Positions 35,730 to 45,318 of a stretch of DNA of 64,000 nt are shown in pieces. The notes beneath the pieces are model-generated. The model ran no database searches. It saw nothing but the letters and a program-made list of their open reading frames with translations, and was not told the origin of the DNA. The position numbers and the translations under genes are program-made. Each line of letters begins with the position of its first letter. The first letter of the stretch is position 1. This DNA comes from CAVYXK01 sp963708245 (GTDB taxonomy: Bacteria; Pseudomonadota; Alphaproteobacteria; Acetobacterales; Acetobacteraceae): positions 7,502,001 to 7,566,000 of the forward strand of contig OY970201.1 in NCBI GenBank assembly GCA_963708245.1, written 5' to 3'.

Positions 35730-37037
35730 ATGGATACTCGTTCGACCTACCAATCGAAACTGACCACCCCGAGCCAGGCCGTGGCAGTCATTCCTTCGGG
35801 GTCCAAGCTCTCAATGGGCATGGCGATGGCCGAGCCACCGGCGCTTCTGAAGGCACTGGGAGAACGTGCTGCGGCCGGCGGGATCGGGGACCTCAAAGTC
35901 TATTACTTCGAGTCCAACAGGATCGCCGGAGAGACGATCCTTCGCTACGAACTGAACGACCGGATTCACCCCTATTGTATGTTCATCAGCACGGCCGAGC
36001 GGGCGCTGATCAAGCGCGGCGTGGCGGATGGCGGGCGCAAGGTCATCAACTATGTGCCCAACAACTTCCATCAGGCGCCGCGACTGCTGATCAATGAGAT
36101 TGGCATCGACAGCTTCGTCTGCACCGTTTCGCCGATGGACCGGCACGGTTACTTCAGCTTCGGCACCGGCAACGATTATTCGACCAAGGTGGCGCGCGCG
36201 GCCAAACGCCTCATCGTCGAGGTCAACGAGAATATGCCGAGGGTCAATGGGGTGGGAGCTGAACTGCATGTGTCGGAAGTCGATGCGATCGTCGAGCACC
36301 ACGTGCCACTGCTGAAGCTGCCGAGTCGCGCGCCGACGCCCGAGGACGAGGTGATCGGCCGCACGATCGCGGGCCTCGTGCCCGATGGTGCCTGCCTGCA
36401 GATGGGGGTGGGTGCGCTGCCCAATTTCGTTTGCGCCGCACTCGCAGACCGTAACGAGCTCGGAATTCATACCGAGGCATTGATTCCGGGGCTCGTCGAG
36501 CTCGTACGCGCGGGTGTTGTCACTAACCAGCGGAAGTCGATCGACCGCGGCAAAACCGTTTTCACGTTCGCGATGGGCCAGAAGGCGATGTATGAGTTCC
36601 TGAACGACAATCCCGGCGTTGAGAGCCGACCGGTCGATTACGTGAACGATCCGCGTATCATTGCGCAGAACGACGACGTCATCTCGATCAACGCAACGAC
36701 CGGCGCCTGTAATTCCGAACACATGTTGGGACACCAATACAGCGCCTCGGGCGGCCAGCTCGATTTCGTGCGCGGTGCGTACGCGTCAAAAGGTGGCAAG
36801 TCGATCATTGCCGCCCAGTCGACCGCGGCCAAGGGCCAGGTCTCGCGCATCGTGGCGCGGCTCGAAGGCCCGGTAACGACACCACGCATCGATACACACT
36901 ACATCGTCACTGAGTTCGGTGCGGTGAACCTGAAGGGAATGTCATCGACCGAGCGCGCGCTCAGACTGATCGAGCTCGCCCACCCCAAATTCCGCGACGG
37001 CCTCAGGGAGGCCGCCAAAGAGCAGCATCTGATCTGA
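35730..37037 (+). CDS. Acetyl-CoA hydrolase/transferase-family CoA-transferase (itaconate CoA-transferase-like)
   Basis: The product is 435 aa from the ATG at 35730, preceded by GAGGAGAC. The two-domain class I CoA-transferase pattern is visible: FVCTVSPMDRHGYFSFGTGN in the first half and ELGIHTEALIPGLVELV with the catalytic Glu in the second, then FVRGAYASKGGKSIIA. The family includes 4-hydroxybutyrate CoA-transferase and the Yersinia RipA itaconate CoA-transferase. It would activate the dicarboxylate in the first step. The in-frame extension upstream overlaps the MaoC gene and is spurious. Confidence 0.85.
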   Translation: MDTRSTYQSKLTTPSQAVAVIPSGSKLSMGMAMAEPPALLKALGERAAAGGIGDLKVYYFESNRIAGETILRYELNDRIHPYCMFISTAERALIKRGVADGGRKVINYVPNNFHQAPRLLINEIGIDSFVCTVSPMDRHGYFSFGTGNDYSTKVARAAKRLIVEVNENMPRVNGVGAELHVSEVDAIVEHHVPLLKLPSRAPTPEDEVIGRTIAGLVPDGACLQMGVGALPNFVCAALADRNELGIHTEALIPGLVELVRAGVVTNQRKSIDRGKTVFTFAMGQKAMYEFLNDNPGVESRPVDYVNDPRIIAQNDDVISINATTGACNSEHMLGHQYSASGGQLDFVRGAYASKGGKSIIAAQSTAAKGQVSRIVARLEGPVTTPRIDTHYIVTEFGAVNLKGMSSTERALRLIELAHPKFRDGLREAAKEQHLI

Positions 37038-37147
37038 GGCTTGCCAAGCCGCGAACGCGCAAAAGCAAGACGTAGGCGGCCCGATCAAGGCTTGTCGCGA
37101 ACAGATCAAGCAATAGCCCTGTAAGACCAATGTGAAGGAGACTTGTC

Positions 37148-38305
37148 ATGCATCCGGAAATGGAAATGTTGCGGTGCGCCACAGTGCGCGGTGGCACCAG
37201 CAAAGGCGTATTCATTATGGCGAATGAATACCCGAAAGATCCCGCCAAAAGAGACGCGGTCATACTGGCCATCTATGGCAGCCCCGACGTGCGCCAGATC
37301 GACGGTCTGGGCGGCGCTGACGTCTTGACGAGCAAGCATGCGATCATCTCGCCCTCCGCCCGGCCGGACGCCGATGTCGACTACACCTTCGGCCAGGTGA
37401 GCATCGACACCGCGTTCGTCGACTACCGCGGGAACTGCGGCAACATCTTGTCGGCGGTCGGGCCTTTCGCCATCGACGAAGGTCTGGTGGCGCCGGTGGA
37501 GCCGATCACCACCGTGCGCATCAACATGACCAACAGCAACAAGATTCTTGTCGCCGAAGTGCCGGTGAAGGACGGTAAGGCAATGGTCGACGGCGACTTC
37601 GCCATCGATGGTGTCCCGGGCACGGGGGCAAAGATTGCCATGGATTGGTCTGATGTCGTCGGCGGTATCACTGGCAAGCTTCTGCCGACCGGCAACGCCA
37701 AAGACACCATCGAAGTAGATGGGATCAAATATACCGTGTCCATCGTCGACGCCGGCAATCCGGTGGTGTTCGTCAACGCCGCCAGCTTGAGGATGACAGG
37801 TACGGAGTCTCCGAACGAGATCGAGTCCAACAAGCCGCTCATGGAGACCATCGAGAAAATTCGCAGCCACGCCGCCGTGATGTGCGGCATGGTCGACAAG
37901 CCGGAGAATGCCAAGATTAGCAGTCCCTACGTTCCGTTCTTCGACATCGTCAGCCCGCCGGCAGACTATAGGACCATCAGCGGCACGACGGAGAAATCCG
38001 AGGATATGGACCTCGTCGTCCGCTCCGTGTTCATGCAACGGGTGCACAAGGCCATCCAGGTCAGCGGCAGTCTCTGCACCGGCGCCGCAGCGCGCATCCC
38101 TGGCAGCATTGTGGACGAGGTATTGCGTGAGACCGCCAGGACGCGAGCGACGATCGATATCGGCCATCCAAGCGGCACCTTCCCCGTGGAAGCTGAAGCC
38201 GAAACGGTTGACGGACAGGTGAAAATCAAGCGCCTCCGCGTGTTCCGTACGGCGAGGCGGATCATGGAAGGTTACGTCTATGTGCGCAAATCGGTCTTCA
38301 AATGA
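37148..38305 (+). CDS. PrpF-family isomerase (aconitate/methylaconitate cis-trans isomerase-like)
   Basis: The product is 385 aa from the ATG at 37148. PrpF-family marks are VRGGTSKGVFI at the N-terminus, TSKHAII (Lys63), GNCGN (Cys97) and the C-terminal DIGHPSGTFPVEAE. The Lys63-Cys97 spacing of 34 residues equals that of the catalytic pair recalled for PrpF. These proteins move double bonds in unsaturated tricarboxylates. It lies about 110 bases after the CoA-transferase on the same strand. Canonical itaconate clusters do not need it, so it may feed a related C5/C6 unsaturated acid into the pathway. Confidence 0.82.
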   Translation: MHPEMEMLRCATVRGGTSKGVFIMANEYPKDPAKRDAVILAIYGSPDVRQIDGLGGADVLTSKHAIISPSARPDADVDYTFGQVSIDTAFVDYRGNCGNILSAVGPFAIDEGLVAPVEPITTVRINMTNSNKILVAEVPVKDGKAMVDGDFAIDGVPGTGAKIAMDWSDVVGGITGKLLPTGNAKDTIEVDGIKYTVSIVDAGNPVVFVNAASLRMTGTESPNEIESNKPLMETIEKIRSHAAVMCGMVDKPENAKISSPYVPFFDIVSPPADYRTISGTTEKSEDMDLVVRSVFMQRVHKAIQVSGSLCTGAAARIPGSIVDEVLRETARTRATIDIGHPSGTFPVEAEAETVDGQVKIKRLRVFRTARRIMEGYVYVRKSVFK

Positions 38306-38407
38306 TTCTCTTGGCCGCCGTGATGGGACCAAGCTCCATCCCTGGTTCCGGAGAACGCGTCGTGCCCTCTCTGATCTCTAACGATCTGCTGTGGGTAGCG
38401 TCGGACA

Positions 38408-38689
38408 ATGCTTCCGCGCACTGCTGCAACGTCGGGGACCCATACCGGCGTGCCGGCGCTGCAGGCAAAAGGAGCGGGCTTCAATGTGCTCGACCTGTCG
38501 GGCGCGGCGATGGGACCTCCCGATCTCGCAATGATCATGGGCGATGAAGTTATCTCCTTCGTAAATCGGATCATTCGGACCGCCAAGCTGCCTAGGGACC
38601 TGAAAGCGGCGGCAACCAAGTTCGTCTGTGATTCAGGATTGTGCGGCCTGCGTACATGCAGGCTTAAGGTCGGCTGTCGAATTAGGTAG
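38408..38689 (+). other. Protein-like ORF, probable gene remnant
   Basis: A 93-aa plus-strand frame. Its middle reads like real protein (GVPALQAKGAGFNVLDLSGA, then MGDEVISFVNRIIRTAKLP). It lacks a convincing start and Shine-Dalgarno site, and its C-terminus turns Cys/Arg-rich. It may be the 3' end of a gene lost when the IS91-like relic arrived. Family not recognised. Confidence 0.35.
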
Positions 38690-38811
38690 TCGCCCCCAAA
38701 TTCGCCCGGCCAATGTCGCAGTTGGATCGACGACCGCCGGAGGCAATCCCCATAAAAGAACGTCTGCTTGTTGCCGTTGCGCACTCCAAAGCGGCCGTTC
38801 CGCTATCGTGA

Positions 38812-39290
38812 AGAGTTTCGGACGCCGCTTGGCGTACGAAAGTCTCCGGAGAACGAACCCGCGGTGAGCGGTCCGAGGCTTATGGGGATTTGAGGATTTG
38901 GCTGTGCTGGGGGTGATGGGTGTGGTGTTCAGCCGGCTGCTCGCGATCGCCGTTCGGGAAGCTTTGTCTGGCGATCGGGGTGCTGATTCGAGGCCACGAA
39001 TGGGCAAAGCCGCCGATGGCGTCTGGGATCAGTGTGCTTAACGATGCGGGCGAGCTGCTGGGCGCGCGGTGTGTCGATGACCGAAGCCACATGGCAACGA
39101 CATCGGTGAGCATGAGCCGTGCCGGGTCACGGCGTCACCGTCCCGGTTGGTGCGATGCGGATGTAATAGCGACGGGTCTTCTCGGAAAACCCGCGCACGG
39201 TCATGTCTTCTACGAAACGTTGGCGCAGCGCACTGCCCGCGACGAGAGAAACAGGCTTGTTCATGGAAGGCTCCTCTTGGTTGAAGGGAG
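38812..39290 (-). mobile_element. IS91-like element relic, internally deleted
   Basis: Read on the minus strand, this copies the layout of the intact element at 39600-42085: the same leader before the recombinase start, the first ~35 recombinase codons, then a jump to the transposase 3' end (GTGACCCGGCACGGCT is shared) and the element's terminal region (AAATCCCCATA, CCGCGGGTTCGT, TTTCGTACGCC, GGCGTCCGAAA). The middle 1.9-2 kb is deleted. It faces the intact copy head to head. Confidence 0.75.
39127..39264 (-). pseudogene. Truncated tyrosine recombinase of the IS91-like relic
   Basis: A 45-codon frame starting MNKPVSLVAGSALRQRFVED, with MTVRGFSEKTRRYYIR following. This is the N-terminal SAM-like DNA-binding domain start, alignable to the intact recombinase at 39634 (ALRQRMMEDMAMRGLRSDTQ). 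The catalytic domain is missing. Confidence 0.7.
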
Positions 39291-39633
39291 CCCTCATGTT
39301 CGAAACAGGCCGTTCGCCCGCTCAATCCATGCAATTCATTCGAAGTCGCGCGACACCGTCACCACAAGCACCATCTCCCGCGCAGCGGGTTCGTTCTCCG
39401 GCCACTTTGCGCCCAAGCACGAACCCGCTTCGCGGGATTGGTGCTGCGGGTGAGTTTTACGCGGCACCCGAACCATTGACCGATGAAGCAAGTAAGGTTG
39501 GGGCGCTGCCCCAAACCCCGCCAGGGGCCGAGCCCCTGGACCTCAATACTTATGCGCGTTTTCGATGAAGTCTTGAGCGCGGCGTAGTTGCCTCTCGAGC
39601 ATGGAGTTCCCTTCATCATGAGAGGAACTTCCG
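39265..39633. other. Spacer between two IS91-like copies, with terminal remnant and hairpins
   Basis: No gene is visible. Bases 39376-39415 (GCGGGTTCGTTCTCCGG, then ACTTTGCGCCCAAGC) resemble the 3' terminus of the IS91-like element in plus orientation, so this may be a third end. A double hairpin lies at 39500-39539. The leader of the intact recombinase (39612-39633) resembles that of the relic. Confidence 0.5.
39500..39539. repeat. Double GC hairpin, dispersed-repeat type
   Basis: Two adjacent perfect stems: GGGGC-GCT-GCCCC (39500-39512) and CCAGGGGC-CGA-GCCCCTGG (39521-39539), joined by AAACCCCG. Sequences of this type recur between genes in Acetobacteraceae and related alphaproteobacteria (from memory). 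Confidence 0.65.
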
Positions 39634-40539
39634 ATGCCTGTTCCAACTATCGACCGCCCCGTCAGTGCGCTGCGGCAGCGCATGATGGAAGACATGGCGA
39701 TGCGCGGCCTGCGATCAGATACGCAGCACGAGTATATTCGTGTTGTACGCAGCTTCGCGGCCTTCCTCGGTCAGCCGCCCGATACGGCAACGGCTGAGGA
39801 TATTCGCCGGTTTCAGGTGCACCAGCGCGAGAGCGGGGTACAACCGCCCACCATCAACTGCTCCGTCTCAGCGCTGCGCTTCTTCTTCACCGTAACGCTC
39901 GACCGGCCGGATCTGTCGCGGCGCCTGGTCCTCGCGCGCTATCCGCGCAAACTGCCAGCGGTGCTCAGCGTCGAGGAAGTCGGCCGGCTGCTCGAGGCGG
40001 CACCGGGCATCAAGTACAAGGCCATACTTGGCACCGCCTCTGGCGCGGGCCTGCGCGTTTCGGAAGTGGCCAGCCTCAAGGTCGATGATATCAACAGCAC
40101 GCGCATGCTGATCCGGGTCGAACAGGGCAAGGGACGCAAGGACCGCAATGCCATGCTGTCACCCCAGCTGCTCGCGCTGTTGCGGCTGTGGTGGAAGGAA
40201 GGCAAGCGGCGCAGCGTCATGCTAGCTCATGGCTGGCTGTTCCCCGGACGCAGTGCCACCGATCCGATCTCAACCCGGCAGATCAACCGCGCAATCCATG
40301 AGGCAGCGGAAGCCGCCGAGATCAGGAAGCGGGTGTCGCCCCATACGCTGCGCCACAGCTTCGCCACCCATCTGCTGGAGCAGGATGTCGATATCCGTGT
40401 GATCCAGGTCCTGCTGGGGCACAGCAAGCTTGATACGACCGCGCTCTATGCGCGCGTTGCCACCAAGACGATCCGTTCGGTGATCAGTCCTCTGGAGCGT
40501 TTGGCGTCGTTGATGCAGGGCGAGGATCCCGGCGGCTGA
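39634..40539 (+). CDS. Tyrosine recombinase (phage-integrase family) of the IS91-like element
   Basis: The product is 301 aa. The N-terminal SAM-like domain includes DTQHEYIRVVRSFAAFLG. The catalytic residues are present: Arg in ASGAGLRVSEVASL, Lys in EQGKGRKDR, His-x2-Arg in SPHTLRHSFATH, His in LLGHSKLDTT and the Tyr nucleophile in ALYARVA. Length and residues resemble XerC/D-like recombinases. It probably assists mobility of the adjacent transposase. Confidence 0.9.
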   Translation: MPVPTIDRPVSALRQRMMEDMAMRGLRSDTQHEYIRVVRSFAAFLGQPPDTATAEDIRRFQVHQRESGVQPPTINCSVSALRFFFTVTLDRPDLSRRLVLARYPRKLPAVLSVEEVGRLLEAAPGIKYKAILGTASGAGLRVSEVASLKVDDINSTRMLIRVEQGKGRKDRNAMLSPQLLALLRLWWKEGKRRSVMLAHGWLFPGRSATDPISTRQINRAIHEAAEAAEIRKRVSPHTLRHSFATHLLEQDVDIRVIQVLLGHSKLDTTALYARVATKTIRSVISPLERLASLMQGEDPGG

Positions 40540-40545
40540 CGCGGC

Positions 40546-41739
40546 TTGCGCACCTCGATCGAGGTCGCCAATATCTTCCGCGCTGAAGGTGCCAGCTATC
40601 GTGCCGCCCAGGCCGGTCACCTGAACCTGACCCAGCTCAAGGTCATGTCGGCGATTGAGAACTGCCGCACGGCAGCACTCGGCGGTCACGTCGATGCCTG
40701 CGAGGACTGCGGGCATCAGCGCATTGCCTACAATAGCTGCCGCAACCGGCACTGCCCCAAGTGCCAGGGCGCCGCCGCGCGCACCTGGTTGGCCGAGCGC
40801 GAAGCCGACCTGCTGCCGGTCGGCTATTTCCATGTCGTCTTCACGCTGCCCACCGAGGTGGCGGACATCGCCGGGCAGAACAAGGCGATCGTCTACGATC
40901 TGCTGTTCCGCGCAGCGTCGGAGACGATGATGACGATCGCGGCCGACACGAAGCACCTCGGCGCCCGCATCGGCATCACCGCCGTGCTCCACACCTGGGG
41001 ATCGGCGATGACGCACCATCCCCATATCCACATGATCGTGCCAGGCGGCGGCATCTCGCTCGATGGGCAGCGCTGGATATCTTCGCGTCCGGCCTTCCTG
41101 CTGCCGGTGCGGGTGCTGGGCGCGCTCTTCCGCCGCCGGTTCCTCACCCGGCTGATCGAACTCCATGAGGCGGGACGACTTACCTTCTTCGGCACCCAGG
41201 CCGGTCTCGCTGACCGCCGCCTTTTTCTGCGTCATCTCGCTCCGATCAGGAAGAAGCGCTTCGTGGTCTATGCCAAGCCGCCGTTCTCCGGCCCCGAGGC
41301 TGTGCTCACCTATCTCTCGCGCTATACCCACCGGGTCGCCATCTCCAACCGGCGCCTGATTGCGTTCGACGAGACTGGCGTCACCTTCCGCTACAAGGAC
41401 TACCGCCGCGATGGTCCCGAGCGACAGCGCGTCATGACGCTCACGCCGCACGAGTTCATCCGCCGCTTCCTGCTCCATGTCCTGCCACATGGCTTCCACC
41501 GCATCCGCCATTACGGCTTGCTCGCCAGTTCCGCACGCAAGGCCAGTATTGCGCGTGCCCGCGAACTGCTTGCCGTGGCACCGCCGCCGGAGCCTGTCGA
41601 AGGGCCAGAACCACTCGATTGGCTGCCACCCTGTCCCTGCTGTGGCGGACGCATGACCATCATCGAGACCTTCGGGCGATGGAGGCAACCCCGCGCGCCA
41701 CCTCACGCGCCCGCATCAACCGGGAGCACCCCGTCGTGA
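40546..41739 (+). CDS. IS91-family (HUH/Y1) transposase
   Basis: The product is 397 aa, likely from a TTG at 40546 just after the recombinase stop. The N-terminal zinc-binding domain is CEDCGHQRIAYNSCRNRHCP followed by KCQG. The HUH motif is HPHIHMIVPGGG and the catalytic Tyr is in LSRYTHRVAISNRRL. A second CxxC pair (CPCCGG) is near the C-terminus. It nicks single-stranded DNA for rolling-circle transposition. All key residues are present. Confidence 0.9.
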   Translation: MRTSIEVANIFRAEGASYRAAQAGHLNLTQLKVMSAIENCRTAALGGHVDACEDCGHQRIAYNSCRNRHCPKCQGAAARTWLAEREADLLPVGYFHVVFTLPTEVADIAGQNKAIVYDLLFRAASETMMTIAADTKHLGARIGITAVLHTWGSAMTHHPHIHMIVPGGGISLDGQRWISSRPAFLLPVRVLGALFRRRFLTRLIELHEAGRLTFFGTQAGLADRRLFLRHLAPIRKKRFVVYAKPPFSGPEAVLTYLSRYTHRVAISNRRLIAFDETGVTFRYKDYRRDGPERQRVMTLTPHEFIRRFLLHVLPHGFHRIRHYGLLASSARKASIARARELLAVAPPPEPVEGPEPLDWLPPCPCCGGRMTIIETFGRWRQPRAPPHAPASTGSTPS

Positions 41740-42085
41740 CCCGGCACGGCTTGCGCTCACCTCACGCCGCAACACCACCGTTACGACGAATGCCACCAGG
41801 CACGCCCTTCGCCAAGATCAGCGCCACACGACTGAATATCAGCCGTGGCCGGTTCCCGATCCACGCTCCGCCTGGCAAAAAATCTCACTCACCAACTCCC
41901 CGCCAACGCCAGCGCCGAGCCGGTCGCGCAATCACCTCAACCGAGCAAAACTCAAAATCCCCATAGACCGTCGCCGCAGCCCCGCGGGTTCGTGCATGGG
42001 CGGTTTTCGTACGCCGGCCCCATGCCCAGACGCGCGACCGGCGATGGCCGGCGTCCGAAAACCTTCACCATGGCGGCCATTCAGT

Positions 42086-42603
42086 TGGTAGCGCGAGCTT
42101 TGCGCAAGCGGACACGAGAGGCTTCCTTAGGCTATCAAGCCGGAAGCAACTGATAGAACCGCGTGGCGATTGCCGCTGCCTTCACCTCCACCATCACGTC
42201 GTGCAGAAATTTCTGCTTTGGGACATACCGGATGCACCGCAAGCTGGATTCGTCCTAACCCTCCAGCTTGATGTGGAAGTCCTGCCCGAAGTCGCTGCAG
42301 GCTGGGTACACCGCGTCGAGCCAAGTACGCCTCGGACGCACCCATTCTTATTGATGACGTCCGCGATAAGCCTGCTCCACCCCCCGCACGAATTTCCTGC
42401 AAGCAATGAAAAACCATGGGAGACGTGCGTCTCGATGACAGAAAATTCGGCAATTTCAGCGTCCGGCTTGACCTCGGTAGGTCCCGACACTCTTCGCAAA
42501 CGCGTCGGGGCTGGTCCGCGTTTGCCAGGAACCCCAAGCAGTCGCAGCTTGGGCTTGAACCGGCGGCCATAGGGAGAATGCCGGCTGAGGTAAGGCCGTC
42601 GAC
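42086..42603. other. Gene-poor stretch between the IS91-like element and the ATPase pseudogene
   Basis: Frames are open on both strands but none is convincing as a full gene. The only protein-like signal is on the minus strand near 42135-42340, given separately. No tRNA or clear promoter was found. Confidence 0.45.
42135..42340 (-). pseudogene. Unidentified gene remnant with an internal stop
   Basis: On the minus strand the segment reads AVYPACSDFGQDFHIKLEG, then a TAG stop, then CIRYVPKQKFLHDVMVEVKA and a tail ending YQLLPA. The two halves look like one protein end with a nonsense mutation. I cannot name the family; a transposase or enzyme C-terminus is possible. Confidence 0.3.
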
Positions 42604-44947
42604 ATGAGCGTGCCCGTGCGAGAAACGACGGCGCACGGACGTCCCGAGTTCGCCGGCCTGTCGTCGGCCCAAGCCGCGTCCGTTCGGGCGGAATTCGGTC
42701 CGAACGCCGTCGTCGAGGAAGCGATCCATCCTCTCGTCAAATTCGCCCGCCATTTCTGGGCGCCGGTGCCCTGGATGCTCGAGGCGACGATAGGCCTGCA
42801 AATCATCCTGGGCGCGTGGCTAACGGCGTCGATGATCGCGGCACTGCTCCTCTTCAACGTCCTGCTCGCCGCCTTTCAGGAAAGTCGCGCGAACGCCGCT
42901 TTGGCGCTGCTCAAGCGACGCCTGACATTGACGTCGCGCGTCAGGGCGACGGCGCCTGGGTTGATGGCCCGGCGGCCGACCTCTTTCCCGGCGATATCGT
43001 CCAGGTTTCGCTCGGGGACGTCGTTCCCGCCGACGTCCTGATCGTCGACGGCTCGCTGTTACTCGATCAATCCATGCTGACCGGCGAATCGATCCCGATC
43101 GAAATGGAGGCAGGACAGACCGCCTTCGCTGGCGGCCTCGTTCGTCGCGGCGCGGCGATCGCACGGGTGACGGCGACGGGAACGCGCACCTATTTCGGGC
43201 GGACGGCGGAGCTGGTGAGCGTCGCCCATGTCGAGAGCGCCGAGCAGAAGGCCGTGCTCAGCGTCGTTCGCAATCTCACGGTGATCAATTTCGTCATTCT
43301 TGCTGGGCTGGTGGCTTATGCGTTCGCGATCAGAGTCAGCCTCGAGCAAATACTGTTGCTCGTCCTGACGGCGTTGCTGTCGGCGGTGCCCGTCGCTCTG
43401 CCGGCGACCTTCACGCTCGCCGCCGCGTTGGGCGCGAGGACGCTCGCGTTGAAGGGCGTCCTGCTCACGCGGCTGTCTTCGCTGAACGAAGCGGCCATGG
43501 TCGACGTGGTCTGCTGCGACAAGACCGGCACGCTGACCCAGAATGAATTGGTCGTGAGCGCAATTCGTCCGATGAAGTCGGGGCTGTGACGATGCGGACG
43601 TTCTCGGCTTTGCCGCGCTGGCGAGTTCGCCGGAAGGCCAGGATCCGATCAATTCCGTCATCAGAACAATGGCGGCCAAGGGCCGGGGCCGCGCCTCGCT
43701 GGCCGTGGTGCGCTTCACGCCGTTCGATCCGGCGGTCAAAATGGCCGAGGCAATTGCCGTCGAGGCGGGGCACGAGATTCGCGTCGTCAAGGGCGCGCCG
43801 GCCGTCGTCGCGACGGTCGCGCCGATGACGCCGGCGTCCGAGAAGGAGCTCGAGGCGCTCAACCTCGCTGGATATCGGACGATCGCTGTGGCCGCCGGGC
43901 GGAGCGACGCGCTGGAACTAATCGGGTTCATCGCGTTCAGCGATCCGCCGCGCGCCAATTCGGCGGCATTGCTGACCGAGTTGCGCTCGCTCGGCGTGCT
44001 CCTAGTCATGATCACCGGCGACGCGGCGGCCACCGCGACGACCGTCGCGCGCGCGATCGGGCTCACCGGGCCGGTTTGTCCGCCGGGCGAGGTTCCCGCG
44101 AGCGTCGAGCCGAAGGACTTCGCCGTCTACGCCGGCATTTCCCGGAGCAGAAGTTTCGCCTGGTCAAGGCGTTTCAGCAGAACGGCCATGCGGTCGGCAT
44201 GTGCGGCGACGGCGCCAATGACGCGCCAGCGCTGCGGCAGGCGCAAATGGGCATCGCCGTTTCGACCGCGACGGATGTCGCGAAAGCTGCGGCGGGCGTC
44301 GTGTTGACCGAGCCCGGCCTCGGCGGAATCGTCGCCTGCATCAATGAAGGGCGATCCGCGTTCCAACGTGTTCTGACCTACACGCTGACGATCCTTATGA
44401 GCAAATGCGTGACGCTCATCGTGCTCGGCGCTGGGCTGCTCATCACTGGGCACGCGGTCCTGACACCGCTTTTGCAAGCGCTTTCGATGATCACCTCTGA
44501 CTTCGTGACGATGGCGCGCGCGGCGGACCGGGCGCCGCCGTCGCCCTACCCGAATGCCTGGCGCGTGCGGAACCTTACGCTCGCCGCGGTCCCCCTTGGT
44601 TCTTTCAGGCTGCTCTATCTGGTGGCGGTGCTCGGCGTCGGCTGGTACGGGCTGCGCCTGAGCCCCGGCGAGATGCAGACGCTGACCTACGCGATGCTGG
44701 TCTTCGCCGGCCAGGGAAACGTCTACGTGCTGCGGACGCACTTGCGTGTCTGGCGCTCGCGCCCCGCGCCGAGCTGCTGGCCTCACTCTGCGATGTCCTG
44801 CTGGTTGCCTCTCTCGCCGCCGGAGGCGTGTTGATGAGCCCGCTTTCGATCACCGTGATAGGCCTGCTCGCCGCGACGACGATCGTCTTCACCGTGGCGA
44901 TGGACTCCATCAAGCTCGCGGTGTTCGCGCGCCTGCGAATCGATTGA
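42604..44947 (+). pseudogene. Plasma-membrane-type H+-pumping P-type ATPase (P3A), broken by frameshifts
   Basis: The pieces join into one P3A-like ATPase of normal length (about 780 aa). Piece 1, 42604 to ~42935, has FAGLSSAQAASVRAEFGPNA. Piece 2, to ~43580, has the actuator MLTGESIPIE and the phosphorylation site CCDKTGTLTQNE. Piece 3, 43588 to ~44138, has KGAPAVVATV and MITGDAAATA. Piece 4, to ~44765, has MCGDGANDAPAL and the membrane helices. Piece 5 runs to the TGA at 44945-44947. Four frame changes are required, so no full protein is made. All catalytic motifs are unmutated, pointing to recent loss or assembly errors. Confidence 0.85.
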
Positions 44948-45318
44948 ACCCACGACCGCGGTGACGGGTCGGATCACGCTTGTCGGCGGTTAGCTGAACG
45001 AATGGCTGCCTTTCTCGATTTCCGCCCGATGTCTGTCCGTCTGCTCTCGGCCACCAGCAGACACGCCAACATTCATCCAATCCCGCATTTGCGGGTGAGG
45101 GCTGTGTCGAGGTCGCGGATCGGTAGCAGACCAGCACTTGCCTTCGCCGTCGCTGGCCACGAGATGCTGACTGCCCGACTATTCGTGGATGGCGGACGCG
45201 CAACGGCGTGATGATTGGGCCGCCGCCCGGAGCGATCCGCGGCGACACCAGCTACCCTTGCGACCGCCGGGTCTCCTCCCTAGGCTCGCGCAAATCCCTC
45301 ACACAGGAGCGCCCCAAG
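44948..45318. other. Intergenic region
   Basis: No gene is supported in these 371 bases. A small hairpin CCCGC-ATTT-GCGGG lies near 45085-45100, of the type also seen at 14403 and 58709. The last 100 bases probably hold the promoter of the next gene; ACAGGAGCG lies just before its ATG. Confidence 0.45.

Larger units (their letters stand above)
39600..42085 (+). mobile_element. IS91-like element with a tyrosine recombinase gene, complete
   Basis: It carries a tyrosine recombinase (39634) and a zinc-finger HUH transposase (40546) seven bases apart, the layout of IS91-family elements in alphaproteobacteria. Boundaries come from where similarity with the inverted relic at 38812-39290 starts and stops, so they are approximate. 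There are no terminal inverted repeats, as expected for this rolling-circle family. Both genes appear intact. Confidence 0.75.

Noticed and set aside
42127..42801. Minus-strand 224-aa frame over the start of the ATPase pseudogene
   Set aside because: Antisense of P-type ATPase sequence; only a short part outside it looks protein-like and is reported separately.
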